From: CAYMZZ01 sp044463125
GTDB taxonomy: Bacteria > Bacteroidota > Bacteroidia > Chitinophagales > Chitinophagaceae
Length of the DNA: 64,000 nt
Assembly: GCA_044463125.1 (NCBI GenBank)
Contig: JBIQMS010000014.1
Coordinates: 21,328-85,327 of the forward strand
Direction: 5' to 3'
Shown: one piece after another, positions 24,461 through 33,457 of the stretch
How positions within the stretch are numbered: position 1 is the first letter of the stretch
Layout: the number at the start of each line of letters is the position of its first letter
The notes under the pieces: model-generated
The model's database searches: none
What the model saw: the letters and a program-made list of their open reading frames with translations, nothing else
What the model was told of the DNA's origin: nothing
Made by a program: the position numbers and the translations under genes

Positions 24461-25216
24461 ATGGCAAGAAATCTAATGGCAAAAAATTGGATCGCTGCAT
24501 TGGGAATCATTGTATGGTTGTCAAGCTGTTCAAGCATGCGTCCCGTTAACAACAAACTGTCTTCGCCCCTTCGGCAGAGCGGTACGGCGCAAAGCAGTAA
24601 TTCTTCGGAAGCGAATAAAGACATTAAATTCCTCGACGATATAAGCCTGGAGCAGGATGCTTCGGTGGTTAGAGTGAAGAAGGAAAATACTTCGGCACGC
24701 AAACCTTCTGGAACCCAGTCGGCCCCTGCTTCAACGGGTAATCGTTTTCTGAACCGCACCGCCAGCGTGGAAAAAGCCAGCCCGGTGCAATTGAAATATG
24801 CCGTTCTCCTGAATACGGAAGTGGAGCATATTTCTGACCTGAAATTGCTGGAACATGTGGATGAGTGGTATGGCACGCCTTACCGCCTGGGTGGAAGCAG
24901 CAAGAAGGGAATTGACTGTTCCGCATTTGTGCAGGCCGTGTACCTTTCGGCCTATGCCATGTCGGTGCCGCGCACGGCAAGGGAGCAATACAAATATTCC
25001 CGGATAGTGTCGGCTACCGAATTGCAGGAAGGCGATCTTGTTTTCTTCAATACCCGAGGTGGTGTTTCCCACGTGGGCATTTATCTTCAGAATAATAAAT
25101 TCATTCATGCATCGTCCTCCCAGGGCGTAACGGTAAGCGATCTCTTTGAGCCCTATTATCTGAAAAGATATATAGGGGCGGGAAGGATTGAGAAGCCACA
25201 AGCATCCAGTAAGTGA
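24461..25216 (+). CDS. NlpC/P60 (C40) peptidoglycan hydrolase, lipoprotein
   Basis: A 251-residue endopeptidase probably cutting the stem peptides of peptidoglycan. The N-terminus MAKNWIAALGIIVWLSSCSS gives a lipobox (LSSC), so it is an outer-membrane or periplasmic lipoprotein. A low-complexity Ser/Asn linker (residues 25-105) precedes the catalytic domain: GIDCSAFVQAVY (Cys nucleophile), GDLVFF and GVSHVGIYLQNNKFIHAS (His and third residue). Two ATGs, 24461 and 24476, are possible. The stop TGA is the first part of the GTGAGAC array that follows. Confidence 0.9.
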   Translation: MARNLMAKNWIAALGIIVWLSSCSSMRPVNNKLSSPLRQSGTAQSSNSSEANKDIKFLDDISLEQDASVVRVKKENTSARKPSGTQSAPASTGNRFLNRTASVEKASPVQLKYAVLLNTEVEHISDLKLLEHVDEWYGTPYRLGGSSKKGIDCSAFVQAVYLSAYAMSVPRTAREQYKYSRIVSATELQEGDLVFFNTRGGVSHVGIYLQNNKFIHASSSQGVTVSDLFEPYYLKRYIGAGRIEKPQASSK

Positions 25217-25383
25217 GGAGTGAGACGTGAGACGTGAATCGTGAGACGTGAATGGTGAGGCGTGAATCGTGAGACGTGAATCGTGAGACGTGAATCGTGA
25301 GGCGTGAGGCGTGAGACGTGAGGCATGAGGCGTGAATGGTGAGGCGTGAGACGTGAATCGTGAGACGTGAGGCGTGAGACGTG
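25212..25383 (+). repeat. GTGAGAC heptamer array, left arm
   Basis: More than twenty head-to-tail 7-mers of type GTGAGAC, GTGAATC, GTGAGGC, GTGAATG, the longest single array in the window. The inverted arm is at 25584-25640. The ~200 bp between contain one TCTGCG and no clear phased element. Confidence 0.93.
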
Positions 25384-25583
25384 AGTTGGACAAGTGCAAC
25401 TATACAAATTAGCAGGACTTTTTCTGGTCAAAAAATCTGCGCAAACTTCCTTGAGTTCTCCAGCTATTAGAGTTACTGAAAAGTTTTACAGCAACCAACG
25501 CCACGAATCCGCGACGTTCGTTGCGGTAAAGACTAACCTGCAAATTCAACCATTTCAAAACTGACATTTTTTATCTCTCCACT

Positions 25584-25640
25584 TACCCGCCTCACGTCTC
25601 TCGCCTCACGTCTCACGATTCACGCCTCACGCCTCACGAT
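25584..25640 (-). repeat. GTGAGAC heptamer array, right arm
   Basis: Inverted units (CTCACGT, CTCACGA, TTCACGC). The array overlaps the 3' end of the flippase gene and encodes its last residues RIVRREA and stop. Confidence 0.9.
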
Positions 25641-27128
25641 TCTCTTCCTTATCGCCACCAGCACTGGCTTCGCGTCGGGAGTAATTTTTAGCAGAATAGT
25701 GGCGGTGATATAGAGGATACAAAATACACTACTGCGTAAGACCATTCCCCATATTCCTTCCATATCGCGAAACAGAAAATACGCGATGGCGCCGGAAGCG
25801 GCGGCTAACAGAAGGGCATAGAAGGATGATGCCGTAAACGGCATTAGCTTAAACTTCTTCCACAGAAATGCAAAACGCACAAAATTGTAGAGGCCAATAG
25901 CGATAAGGTTGGCCACCGCGGGACCCATTATGTCCATTTTGCGGGCCAGGATAATCGAAAGCGGCAGCATCAATGCCAGCAGGCAAACCCCACTGATCAG
26001 TTCTACCCGCCAGTAATTGGAGGTGCCGATGATTTCCGCATTGAGGCCGGTACCCATTTCAATCACGCGTGTCAAACCCATAATCAGGAATGCGGGAAAG
26101 CCCAAGAGGAAGGCTTCTTTCAAACCAAAAGTATGGATAGCTGCTTCATAGTTCAGGGCGATCAGTAAAAAAAGTCCACAGGAAAAAATGAGCTGATTTA
26201 GCGAGGAGCGCTGATAAATTCTTTGCAGTTTCTCCCGGTCCTTGTCTTTCCAGGCGCGCGCCAGGGCGGGGATGGCGGCGGCGACAATACCCCTTTTCGG
26301 CGCCAGTATCACCCCGGCCAGCAGTTGCGCCAGGCCGAAAATACCGGTCTTGGCCATGCCATCATCCAACACGGCAGCGATCACCAGTTGGTCAAATACC
26401 TGCGCGATGGTGAAGATCAGGAAACCGGAATACAGAAAAAGAGAAAACGTCAGAATCTTCTTATACAAACGCCGCGTAACCTTACTGATCTGGAGCGTGA
26501 AATGAATTTTACCCTTCGCTGCCAGGTAAATCAAAAGTGTGAGGGCAATGGCAGGATAAGTGAACGCATAGAGCTTGATAAACAAATCAAAATCCGGTAT
26601 CAGTTTCCATATAAACAACACAATCAACACCGTGATGATCAAACGCCATTGAATCTCTTTCAGGAAATTGGTGAGAATAGGCTTGCCAACATTCCATGCA
26701 TACACTTCCAGAATACTAAATAGCGTAAGACCCAGCCCCAGGGGAAATATCCAGAAATAATAATTGACCAACTCAGGCGAATTCTCCGAATATTTCCTAA
26801 TCACCAGATCTTTGAATACCCAGCCACCCACGCATACCAGTGCAAAACCAATAAGCCCGGCAATCATGGCGAGGCTCAGCATATCATTCTTGCGTGCGGG
26901 AAGATGGTCCTTGTAATAAGGATAGAACTTTGCGATATAAGAAGGCATCGCGAAATTGGCGAAAGCCGCCATCATTTGTGCAATGGCTATGAATATGGTG
27001 GTGAGGCCATATTGCGCGGTGGTAAAATATTTTTCCGCGCCAAAGAAGTAAGTATTCAGCAAACCCACGGCAAAGCCCAGGTAAATGACCAGGGAGGCGA
27101 TGATGCTTTGCCGGCGGATGGTGCTCAT
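25620..27128 (-). CDS. Polysaccharide flippase (Wzx-like, MOP superfamily)
   Basis: A 502-residue protein with about 12-14 transmembrane helices, starting MSTIRRQSIIASLVIYLGFAV. Motifs such as LNTYFFGAEKYFTTAQYGL and the repeated halves fit the oligosaccharide flippase family that moves lipid-linked glycan units across the inner membrane. No glycosyltransferases flank it, so the glycan is unknown. The C-terminal RIVRREA and the stop are written by the GTGAGGC heptamer array, which suggests the original C-terminus was replaced or extended by the repeat. Confidence 0.85.
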   Translation of the reverse strand: MSTIRRQSIIASLVIYLGFAVGLLNTYFFGAEKYFTTAQYGLTTIFIAIAQMMAAFANFAMPSYIAKFYPYYKDHLPARKNDMLSLAMIAGLIGFALVCVGGWVFKDLVIRKYSENSPELVNYYFWIFPLGLGLTLFSILEVYAWNVGKPILTNFLKEIQWRLIITVLIVLFIWKLIPDFDLFIKLYAFTYPAIALTLLIYLAAKGKIHFTLQISKVTRRLYKKILTFSLFLYSGFLIFTIAQVFDQLVIAAVLDDGMAKTGIFGLAQLLAGVILAPKRGIVAAAIPALARAWKDKDREKLQRIYQRSSLNQLIFSCGLFLLIALNYEAAIHTFGLKEAFLLGFPAFLIMGLTRVIEMGTGLNAEIIGTSNYWRVELISGVCLLALMLPLSIILARKMDIMGPAVANLIAIGLYNFVRFAFLWKKFKLMPFTASSFYALLLAAASGAIAYFLFRDMEGIWGMVLRSSVFCILYITATILLKITPDAKPVLVAIRKRIVRREA

Positions 27129-27132
27129 GGGA

Positions 27133-27174
27133 GGTTTTACGTTGTACGTTTTACGTAATACGTATTACGTATTA
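27133..27174. repeat. ACGTnnT heptamer array
   Basis: ACGTTGT, ACGTTTT, ACGTAAT, ACGTATT units fill the 43-bp gap between two minus-strand genes. Confidence 0.88.
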
Positions 27175-28851
27175 TAGTTTTTTGGTGGAAATGTAAAAAT
27201 TGGGGTTTATGGATAGCTCATTTGGCATTTTGCCGGTTAGTTTCAGGGTTTTGAAACCAGTGCCGGGCTGGATCCATTGCTCTTTGTTGTTGACAACAAT
27301 CTTCAGCGGCATATCGAACCCTTCTATGGTTTCGGCCCAGCGATATTTCAAGGTATAGGCGCCTGCTCCAGCGGGAATGAGTTCATATTCCAGCACAGGT
27401 ATATTGGTTTTTCGCAGATACTGGTCAAAGATTTTATCCAGCTTCTTACCGGATTGTTTGGCGAAATAAGCTTCTACTTCGCGGCTGCTCGTGATTTTGT
27501 GATAGAACTCCTTATTGAGTCCTTTTAATATTTCCCTGAACTTTGTATCATTATTAATTACCTGGCGGATCGTATGCAGCAGGTTGGCGCCTTTGAAATA
27601 CATATCGCCACTGCCTTCCCTGTTTACTCCATAGGGGCCGATGATGGGTGCATCGTTTTCAATATTATTACGCAGTCCCTGGCAATATTCATCCGCCGCT
27701 TTTTTGCCGTATTCACATTCCACAAACAATACTTCGCTATAAGTGGTAAAACCTTCGTGCACCCACATATCGGCGATGTCGGACGTGGTAATATTATTGG
27801 CAAACCACTCATGTCCGGTTTCATGGATTATGATATAATCCCATTTGGTGCCCCATCCACTGCCGGAAAGGTCTGAGCCCAGGTAACCATCCCTGTATTG
27901 ATTGCCATAAGCCACTGCGCTTTGGTGCTCCATGCCCAGGTGTGGAGTTTCTATCATTTTATAACTATCCTCATAAAAAGGGTAGGGGCCAAACCAGTTT
28001 TCAAAGCAGGTCATCATGCGTTGCACATCGCGGCCAAAATGCGCCTTGCTGCGTTCCAGGTTGTAATCAAGTACCCAATAGCTTCCGTCGAGCGAGCCTT
28101 TGGCTCCTTTGATCTTTTCTTCCCAGTTCACATAATGACCGATATATGGAATGATATTATAATTATTAATGGGGCTTTTAACTTCCCATTTCCAGGTTGT
28201 ATGTCCATTTGACGCGGGAGTTTTCTTCACGAGTCGGCCATTGCCTACTGCTACCAGTGAATCGGGTACCGTAATCGAAAGGCTGGCTCCCTGATCGGGT
28301 TCATCGGACTGGTAATCTTTGCAGGGATACCAAACGCTGGCACCCAATCCCTGGCAGGCTACCGTAATCCAGTTGCGCCTCAGGGAATCCTTGGCCCAAA
28401 CCCAGCCACCATCCCAGGGTGCCCTAATGGCTTCGCGGGGTGTGCCGCTGAAATGTAGGATCAGCGTATGTTCCGTTCCTTCCTTCAGTTCCCTTTCGTT
28501 GAAGTTGATCCAAACAACATTGCCTTCCCTACGGAAAGGCAGGGCGCCGTATTTCATTTGCGCATATTCCACCCGGTCGAGCTGCATCGGCATCTGCAGA
28601 TCAATTTGCATCAAACCCGGGCGTCCGCCTTTTACCACTTTAAAATGAAGTTGATTGCTTCCTTTGATCGATTTATTCGGAATATCCACCGCCACTTTCA
28701 GATCATAACGCAACACATCCCACCAGGCGCGGGCTTCGCCATTGCTACCGCGCAACGTATCAGCCATCGTAAATGCTTCGCGCTCCTGTGCTGTTGCGGA
28801 GGAGAAAAACAATGTCAAAACTGTCAGGTAAACAAAGTATTTCACTGCCAT
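27172..28851 (-). CDS. M1-family metallopeptidase, exported
   Basis: A 559-residue peptidase with signal peptide MAVKYFVYLTVLTLFFSSATAQ. The zinc site HETGHEWF (His343, His347) and WVHEGF (Glu366) is complete, and GMEHQ (306-310) stands for the exopeptidase motif. It is shorter than the 792-residue M1 protein at 7143 and lacks its long C-terminal extension; the two are not close paralogues. It probably degrades peptides in the periplasm; the peptide-binding lipoprotein encoded divergently 38 bp away fits a role in peptide use. Confidence 0.92.
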   Translation of the reverse strand: MAVKYFVYLTVLTLFFSSATAQEREAFTMADTLRGSNGEARAWWDVLRYDLKVAVDIPNKSIKGSNQLHFKVVKGGRPGLMQIDLQMPMQLDRVEYAQMKYGALPFRREGNVVWINFNERELKEGTEHTLILHFSGTPREAIRAPWDGGWVWAKDSLRRNWITVACQGLGASVWYPCKDYQSDEPDQGASLSITVPDSLVAVGNGRLVKKTPASNGHTTWKWEVKSPINNYNIIPYIGHYVNWEEKIKGAKGSLDGSYWVLDYNLERSKAHFGRDVQRMMTCFENWFGPYPFYEDSYKMIETPHLGMEHQSAVAYGNQYRDGYLGSDLSGSGWGTKWDYIIIHETGHEWFANNITTSDIADMWVHEGFTTYSEVLFVECEYGKKAADEYCQGLRNNIENDAPIIGPYGVNREGSGDMYFKGANLLHTIRQVINNDTKFREILKGLNKEFYHKITSSREVEAYFAKQSGKKLDKIFDQYLRKTNIPVLEYELIPAGAGAYTLKYRWAETIEGFDMPLKIVVNNKEQWIQPGTGFKTLKLTGKMPNELSINPNFYISTKKL

Positions 28852-28889
28852 ATAGGTTTGAATTGTAAATTTAATCGTTCAAAGGCTAA

Positions 28890-30524
28890 ATGACGGTGAA
28901 AATGAGAAAATGGATGGATGCTTTGGCGATTTTATTGCTCGCCGGCTGCTGGCTGGGATGTGATAATACAGCGAAGCGGGATAAGAACATCTTTCATTAC
29001 AACGAACATACCGGGATTGCTTCTCTGGATCCGGCTTTTGCCAAGAATCAGTCGGTGATGTGGCCGGTACATCAATTGTATAATACGTTGGTGGAAGTGA
29101 ACCAGGGCCTGGAACTGGTGCCCTCCCTTGCCCGGTATTGGGAATTGTCGGCCGATAAAAAGCTGTATCGGTTTGTACTTCGCGATGATGTGTATTTCCA
29201 CGATGATCCCTGCTTCTCCGAAGGCAAAGGACGCAAAATGACGGCCGCCGATGTAGTCTTCAGCCTTCAACGTATCATGGATCCGGCCACGGCCAGCCCC
29301 GGCGCCTGGATTTTCAACAACAAGCTCGACAGCCTGCAGCCTTTTGTTGCTGTAAACGACACGGTATTCGAGTTGCGCCTATTGCGCCCCTATCAGCCCA
29401 TTCTGGGAATTTTGTCGATGCAGTACTGTAGCATCGTTCCACAGGAGGCGGTAAAAGCTTATGGCCGCGATTTTCGCCGGCATCCGGTGGGCACCGGGCC
29501 TTTTCGCTTGCTGGCCTGGGAAGAAGGCCAGGCCCTGGTAATGCGCCGCAACCCCCGCTATTTTGAAAAGGATAGTGCCGGAAATTCCCTGCCTTACCTG
29601 GATGGCATCAAGATTAGTTTCTACGATAGTAAAGCCACGGAATTTCTCCTGTTCCGGCAGGGACAGTTGGATTTCATTAATGATATCGAATCATCTTTTA
29701 AAGACGAAGTGCTGACCAAGCAGGGAAGACTGCGTCCCAAATGGGAGGGAAAGATAGCCCTGCAGGTGCATCCCTATTTGAATATCGAATACCTGGGAAT
29801 TCTTGTTGATAACGACAATGAACTATTGAAAGGTTCACCTCTTCGCCTGCAAAAAGTGCGGCAGGCGATTAATTACGGGTTCGATCGCCGGAAAATGATC
29901 CTTTACTTGCGCAATTCGCTGGGCACACCCGCCGAGGCGGGCTTTGTACCGGTTGGCTTGCCCTCATTCAACGATTCGTTGGTGAAGGGTTATCATTATG
30001 ATCCACAACGCAGCCGCGAATTATTGAAAGAAGCGGGTTATCCGGGAGGGGAGGGCATGCCGCAAATTCGCTTGCAGACCATTGCCCTCTATGCGGATAT
30101 GGCCGACTTTATCGCCAAACAATTGAGTGATGTTGGCATAAAGGTGCAGGTGGAAACCGTGCAAAAAGCTTATCTGCTGGAGTTGACTTCTGGTTCGCAA
30201 TCCCCATTTTTCCGGGGTAGCTGGATAGCGGATTACCCGGATGCGGAAAATTATCTGTCGGTATTTTATTCCCGCAATCCGGCACCACCCAATTATACCC
30301 GATTCAATAATGCCGAATTCGATCGACTCTTTGAACAGGCGATACGGGAAGAAAACGATTCTATTCGCTATCGACTCTACCAACAGGCCGATCAATTGGT
30401 GGTAGATCAGGCACCCGTAGTGCCACTCTGGTACGACAAAGCCGTGCGGCTGGTGCAGCCCGGCGTAACGGGTTTCGAGCCCAATGGCCTGAATTTGCTG
30501 GAGCTGCGCCGGGTGAAACTTTGA
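28890..30524 (+). CDS. Peptide ABC transporter substrate-binding lipoprotein
   Basis: A 544-residue SBP family 5 protein (DppA/OppA type). The N-terminus has a lipobox at LLAGCWLG, so it is a lipoprotein. Family motifs are IASLDPAFAKNQ, LARYWELSADKKLYRFVLR, MTAADVVFSLQRIMDP, HPVGTGPFRLL and RQAINYGFDRRKMI. The ligand is probably an oligopeptide. No ABC permease or ATPase genes are adjacent, so it must work with components encoded elsewhere. ATGs at 28890 and 28902 are both possible. Confidence 0.9.
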   Translation: MTVKMRKWMDALAILLLAGCWLGCDNTAKRDKNIFHYNEHTGIASLDPAFAKNQSVMWPVHQLYNTLVEVNQGLELVPSLARYWELSADKKLYRFVLRDDVYFHDDPCFSEGKGRKMTAADVVFSLQRIMDPATASPGAWIFNNKLDSLQPFVAVNDTVFELRLLRPYQPILGILSMQYCSIVPQEAVKAYGRDFRRHPVGTGPFRLLAWEEGQALVMRRNPRYFEKDSAGNSLPYLDGIKISFYDSKATEFLLFRQGQLDFINDIESSFKDEVLTKQGRLRPKWEGKIALQVHPYLNIEYLGILVDNDNELLKGSPLRLQKVRQAINYGFDRRKMILYLRNSLGTPAEAGFVPVGLPSFNDSLVKGYHYDPQRSRELLKEAGYPGGEGMPQIRLQTIALYADMADFIAKQLSDVGIKVQVETVQKAYLLELTSGSQSPFFRGSWIADYPDAENYLSVFYSRNPAPPNYTRFNNAEFDRLFEQAIREENDSIRYRLYQQADQLVVDQAPVVPLWYDKAVRLVQPGVTGFEPNGLNLLELRRVKL

Positions 30525-30882
30525 GCGAATCCTGAACAGGAACAAGTAGATCGCCACGCCCCGCGCCTGCTTTTTTATTAATCAAATTCTGTCCTTTCAG
30601 CGCGGGGCACCGGGTTTTTTCGTAGGGATTACCGTATTTTCCGAAATTTTTTTTCGACTCAAATCGATTGATCTGCACAGGATTAGGATTTCGCCAATCC
30701 GCTGAAACCCTTGCCGGGCTTGCATTATCCAAAAACCCATTCTACTTTCACATCGTCAAAGCTGGTGAAAATACGACGTTAAGATTCGACAGACCCACAG
30801 CAAATTTTCGACAGATCGGCAGTAATTACCAGCAGCGAATCCATCCTATCAAGAGCCGACCCTTAATCTTAATACCGTACTT
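30525..30882. other. 358-bp non-coding gap with a long inverted repeat
   Basis: GCCCCGCGC (30558-30566) pairs with GCGCGGGGC (30600-30608) around a 33-base T-rich loop; another T run follows at 30614. This may terminate the upstream gene. The rest has no repeat array and no convincing gene; TACTTTC near 30748 is a weak -7 candidate for the next gene. Confidence 0.5.
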
Positions 30883-32166
30883 ATGAAAGCGAAACTTATC
30901 CGTGAGATGCTGTATGCATGCGTGAGCCTAATTCTTCTTTCGCTCATGGGGCTGCAAACTCTGAATGCCCAGGCCCCCATTTACCGATTTCAGAGTCCCA
31001 CATTAATAGAAGGAACCGACCGCCAGGTAGGCGCCAAATACCGCTTTTCCAATGTGGTTACGGGTGTGGATGCGCATGTTCGCATCGATTCCATGACCAC
31101 TGGCATTACGCTTCAAAATATTGACCGGACAGCAGATGGCTATCCCGAAGCTTTTCAACCCGAGTATCGGATATCTTCTGGTCGGAATGCTTATATACTT
31201 TTTACCATTCAATTTGTACAGGGTGGTACCAGTACCCCGATGAGCCAGGCGTATGTGGATGTTAGCGGCCTCGATATCGATGGCAGTACCAGTAATGGCA
31301 ATAGCCTTTACGAAATGAATGGCGTGGATATGGGAGGAGGTGTTTGCTCCTTTAATGCCACCAACAGCCATATCGTGCTGGCGCAACATGGTACGGAGTA
31401 TCGGGGATGGAATATCACGGGTTTCCTGTTTGGCGCTCTTGTCGACACATCTGCCAATGAAGTAATGTTCACCGTTTCGCATGTAAATATGAGTTCGTTC
31501 AAATACCGGGTAGGTGCCAACAACGAAACATCCAACAACAGTACCCGCTATGCCAGTCTTTATTTCAAACGTTTTGAATTTCCTGATGGCGCCATCCTCA
31601 GCGCGCCCATGCTGCGCGAGTTCCAGGGCGTGCAGGATGATGGCAGGACCCGCCTGCAGTGGGAACTGAATGAAGGCAACCAGGCCGCAACCGTGGATAT
31701 TGAGCGCAGCTCCACCCCCGGTGGCGACTATCATTCTATAGCCCAGTACTGGGTGAATATGGAAGGAAACACGCAAACCAGTTTCAATTATTCAGATGCT
31801 GCTTACGACAAGCAAGCGACCGCTAACTGGTATCGCCTCCGCATTACCGGGGTGGATGGTAAAGTTCAATACAGTCATGTGCTGCAATTCCGGAATGAAT
31901 CAGCTACAGACAAAAAGAAACTGGTATTGTACCCTACAGAAGTACAATCGGGCGTCAACCTTCAGTTTCATGCACAGCGTTCGGAGCAGGCCAGTTTTGA
32001 AGTGTATGATCTCAGCGGAAAATTAATCTACCGTCAGGCAGTAAACCTGCAGACGGGACAGAATACTATTCGAATTAATACCCTGGACGGTATCCCACGT
32101 GGACAGTTTGTTTCCACCTTGCGAACCTCAGAAGGAATGTATCCGGCTCGTTTTTCGAAGTTTTAG
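30883..32166 (+). CDS. Secreted protein with type IX secretion C-terminal signal
   Basis: A 427-residue exported protein. A signal peptide ends at LNAQAPIYRF. The body is Gly/Ser/Asn-rich beta-sheet sequence (YVDVSGLDIDGSTSNGNSLY), followed by a fibronectin-like stretch (LQWELNEGNQAATVDIERSS, WYRLRITGVDGKVQYSHV). The last ~80 residues, LVLYPTEVQSGVNLQFHA to the end, have the shape of a type A T9SS sorting domain (SFEVYDLSGKLIYRQ). It is therefore likely secreted or anchored on the cell surface. No enzymatic motif; an adhesin or matrix protein is plausible. Confidence 0.85.
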   Translation: MKAKLIREMLYACVSLILLSLMGLQTLNAQAPIYRFQSPTLIEGTDRQVGAKYRFSNVVTGVDAHVRIDSMTTGITLQNIDRTADGYPEAFQPEYRISSGRNAYILFTIQFVQGGTSTPMSQAYVDVSGLDIDGSTSNGNSLYEMNGVDMGGGVCSFNATNSHIVLAQHGTEYRGWNITGFLFGALVDTSANEVMFTVSHVNMSSFKYRVGANNETSNNSTRYASLYFKRFEFPDGAILSAPMLREFQGVQDDGRTRLQWELNEGNQAATVDIERSSTPGGDYHSIAQYWVNMEGNTQTSFNYSDAAYDKQATANWYRLRITGVDGKVQYSHVLQFRNESATDKKKLVLYPTEVQSGVNLQFHAQRSEQASFEVYDLSGKLIYRQAVNLQTGQNTIRINTLDGIPRGQFVSTLRTSEGMYPARFSKF

Positions 32167-32197
32167 GTACAGCCACCATCCTTACTGAGTTAGCCGA

Positions 32198-32219
32198 GCC
32201 CCGGCGGCCAAACCGGGGC
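32198..32219. terminator. GC-rich hairpin after the T9SS gene
   Basis: GCCCCGG-CGGCCAAA-CCGGGGC followed by CTATTTTG, 31 bp after the stop. Confidence 0.7.
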
Positions 32220-32394
32220 CTATTTTGATCACCAATAGCGATTTTTCATAAATGGTCCGTTTTGATCCCCAACCCTTGAAAAGAAATCCTGCCCGTGTAC
32301 CCGGTGTCGTCCCACTGGCCGGCAGGTCTGTCCGCCCGGACAGTTCAATTCGATCACCTAAACATCAACCCTCATGAATTGAATGGTACACTTA

Positions 32395-32416
32395 AAGCCC
32401 CGCTTGCGCGGGGCTT
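32395..32416. terminator. Hairpin terminator between convergent genes
   Basis: AAGCCCCGC-TTGC-GCGGGGCTT followed by GTTTTTG, a typical rho-independent terminator reading rightwards. Confidence 0.8.
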
Positions 32417-32461
32417 GTTTTTGTCAGGAGGTTGAAGTTGTAAGAAAAGCTGTAATGCCAA

Positions 32462-33139
32462 TTATTTTTGCTCTTTCAGTTTGTCTTTAAAGACTTTTCT
32501 GAATTTATCCAACTTGGGCCGGATCACGATGCGGCAATAAGGATTGTTGTTCTCGTTGTTAGCGAAATATTCCTGGTGGTAATCCTCGGCTGAATAGAAG
32601 GTTTCAAATTTTGTAATCTCGGTAACAATGGGCTTGTCGAATGCGCCACTTTTATTAAGGGCTTCCTTATACTGTTCTGCCTTTTTCTTTTGTTCATCGT
32701 TCACATAGAATACGCCACTTCTGTACTGTGGCCCTACGTCATTACCCTGACGGTTGAGGGTGGTAGGATCATGTGTTTCCCAAAATACTTCCAGCAATTC
32801 ATCGAAACTGATGACAGCGGGGTCGTACACAATCTCCAGGCATTCTGCATGTCCGGTGGTGCCGGTGCAAACCTCTTTATAAGTAGGGTTCACCACATGG
32901 CCACCCGTGTAACCGGAAACGGCACTCACTACACCTTTCAATTCTTCAAAAATCGCTTCTGTACACCAGAAGCATCCATTGGCTAAATAGGCGGTATCGT
33001 AGTTGGCCGCCTTTGGGTTTTCCTGATTCATTTTTTTAGTTGTGATGGCTTTTTGATTGTCTGCCTGCGCGCAACCCGGCAGGGCCGTGAAGGCAAGGAA
33101 TAGCCAACCAAATACTCCGTATAAATGATTTTTTTTCAT
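32462..33139 (-). CDS. msrA: Peptide methionine sulfoxide reductase A, lipoprotein
   Basis: MsrA reduces methionine-S-sulfoxide in proteins. The active site is GCFWCTEAIFEEL (Cys56); GYTGGHVVNPTYKEVCTG and DYHQEYF are conserved. At 225 residues it is longer than cytoplasmic MsrA because of a lipoprotein signal ending LPGCAQ (Cys23), so it acts at the envelope to repair exported proteins. Its electrons must come from a periplasmic thiol system. The gene is single; no msrB is near. A weak -7 box (TACCTTTA) lies just before the start. Confidence 0.95.
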   Translation of the reverse strand: MKKNHLYGVFGWLFLAFTALPGCAQADNQKAITTKKMNQENPKAANYDTAYLANGCFWCTEAIFEELKGVVSAVSGYTGGHVVNPTYKEVCTGTTGHAECLEIVYDPAVISFDELLEVFWETHDPTTLNRQGNDVGPQYRSGVFYVNDEQKKKAEQYKEALNKSGAFDKPIVTEITKFETFYSAEDYHQEYFANNENNNPYCRIVIRPKLDKFRKVFKDKLKEQK

Positions 33140-33457
33140 TTTGATAAAGGTACCTGTTAATAATGCTTTTATCCCTCAAATGTTCAGCACTCTTTCCTTC
33201 GGAAAGAGGTGGGGGGTAGGTAGCACTTACGGGTGCAGCGTGGTTTTGGATGCAGCAGCAGGATGGGTTGGCTTGTATTTGGGGATTTATTAAGAACTAA
33301 GTAATTCTACTTAAATGCGTGAATTTCACTGGGGTATTTACGAAGTTGGCATTTGTTTATAAAAAAATTAATAAGTTTTTTGTGATTTTTAGAAAGTTTT
33401 ATACTTTGAGTTAAATTTTTAATAAGATTTTCATTACAGCCACCGCAAAACTGACAC
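33140..33457. other. 318-bp divergent regulatory gap msrA / ROK gene
   Basis: Contains the msrA promoter region, a perfect hairpin CTCTTTCC-TTC-GGAAAGAG (33190-33208), and an AT-rich stretch with the ROK promoter (33379-33408). No gene or heptamer array is seen. Confidence 0.55.
33379..33408 (+). promoter_or_regulatory. Promoter of the ROK regulator gene
   Basis: TTTG at 33379-33382 and TATACTTTG at 33400-33408, 17 bp apart, in an AT-rich region 50 bp before the ATG. Confidence 0.5.

Noticed and set aside
25212..25383. Regular short repeats as a CRISPR array
   Set aside because: The period is 7 bp with no spacers, and no cas genes are in the window.
25429..25545. Sixth copy of the phased element inside the GTGAGAC inverted repeat
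   Set aside because: Only one TCTGCG site is present and the 10-12-10 pattern is missing; at most a decayed remnant.
7143..28851. The two M1 peptidases as a recent duplication
   Set aside because: They differ in length, flanking motifs and C-terminal domains; only the zinc site is shared.
33190..33208. Hairpin CTCTTTCC-TTC-GGAAAGAG as a terminator
   Set aside because: It lies in a divergent gap with no T run on either side; kept only as a note in the gap description.
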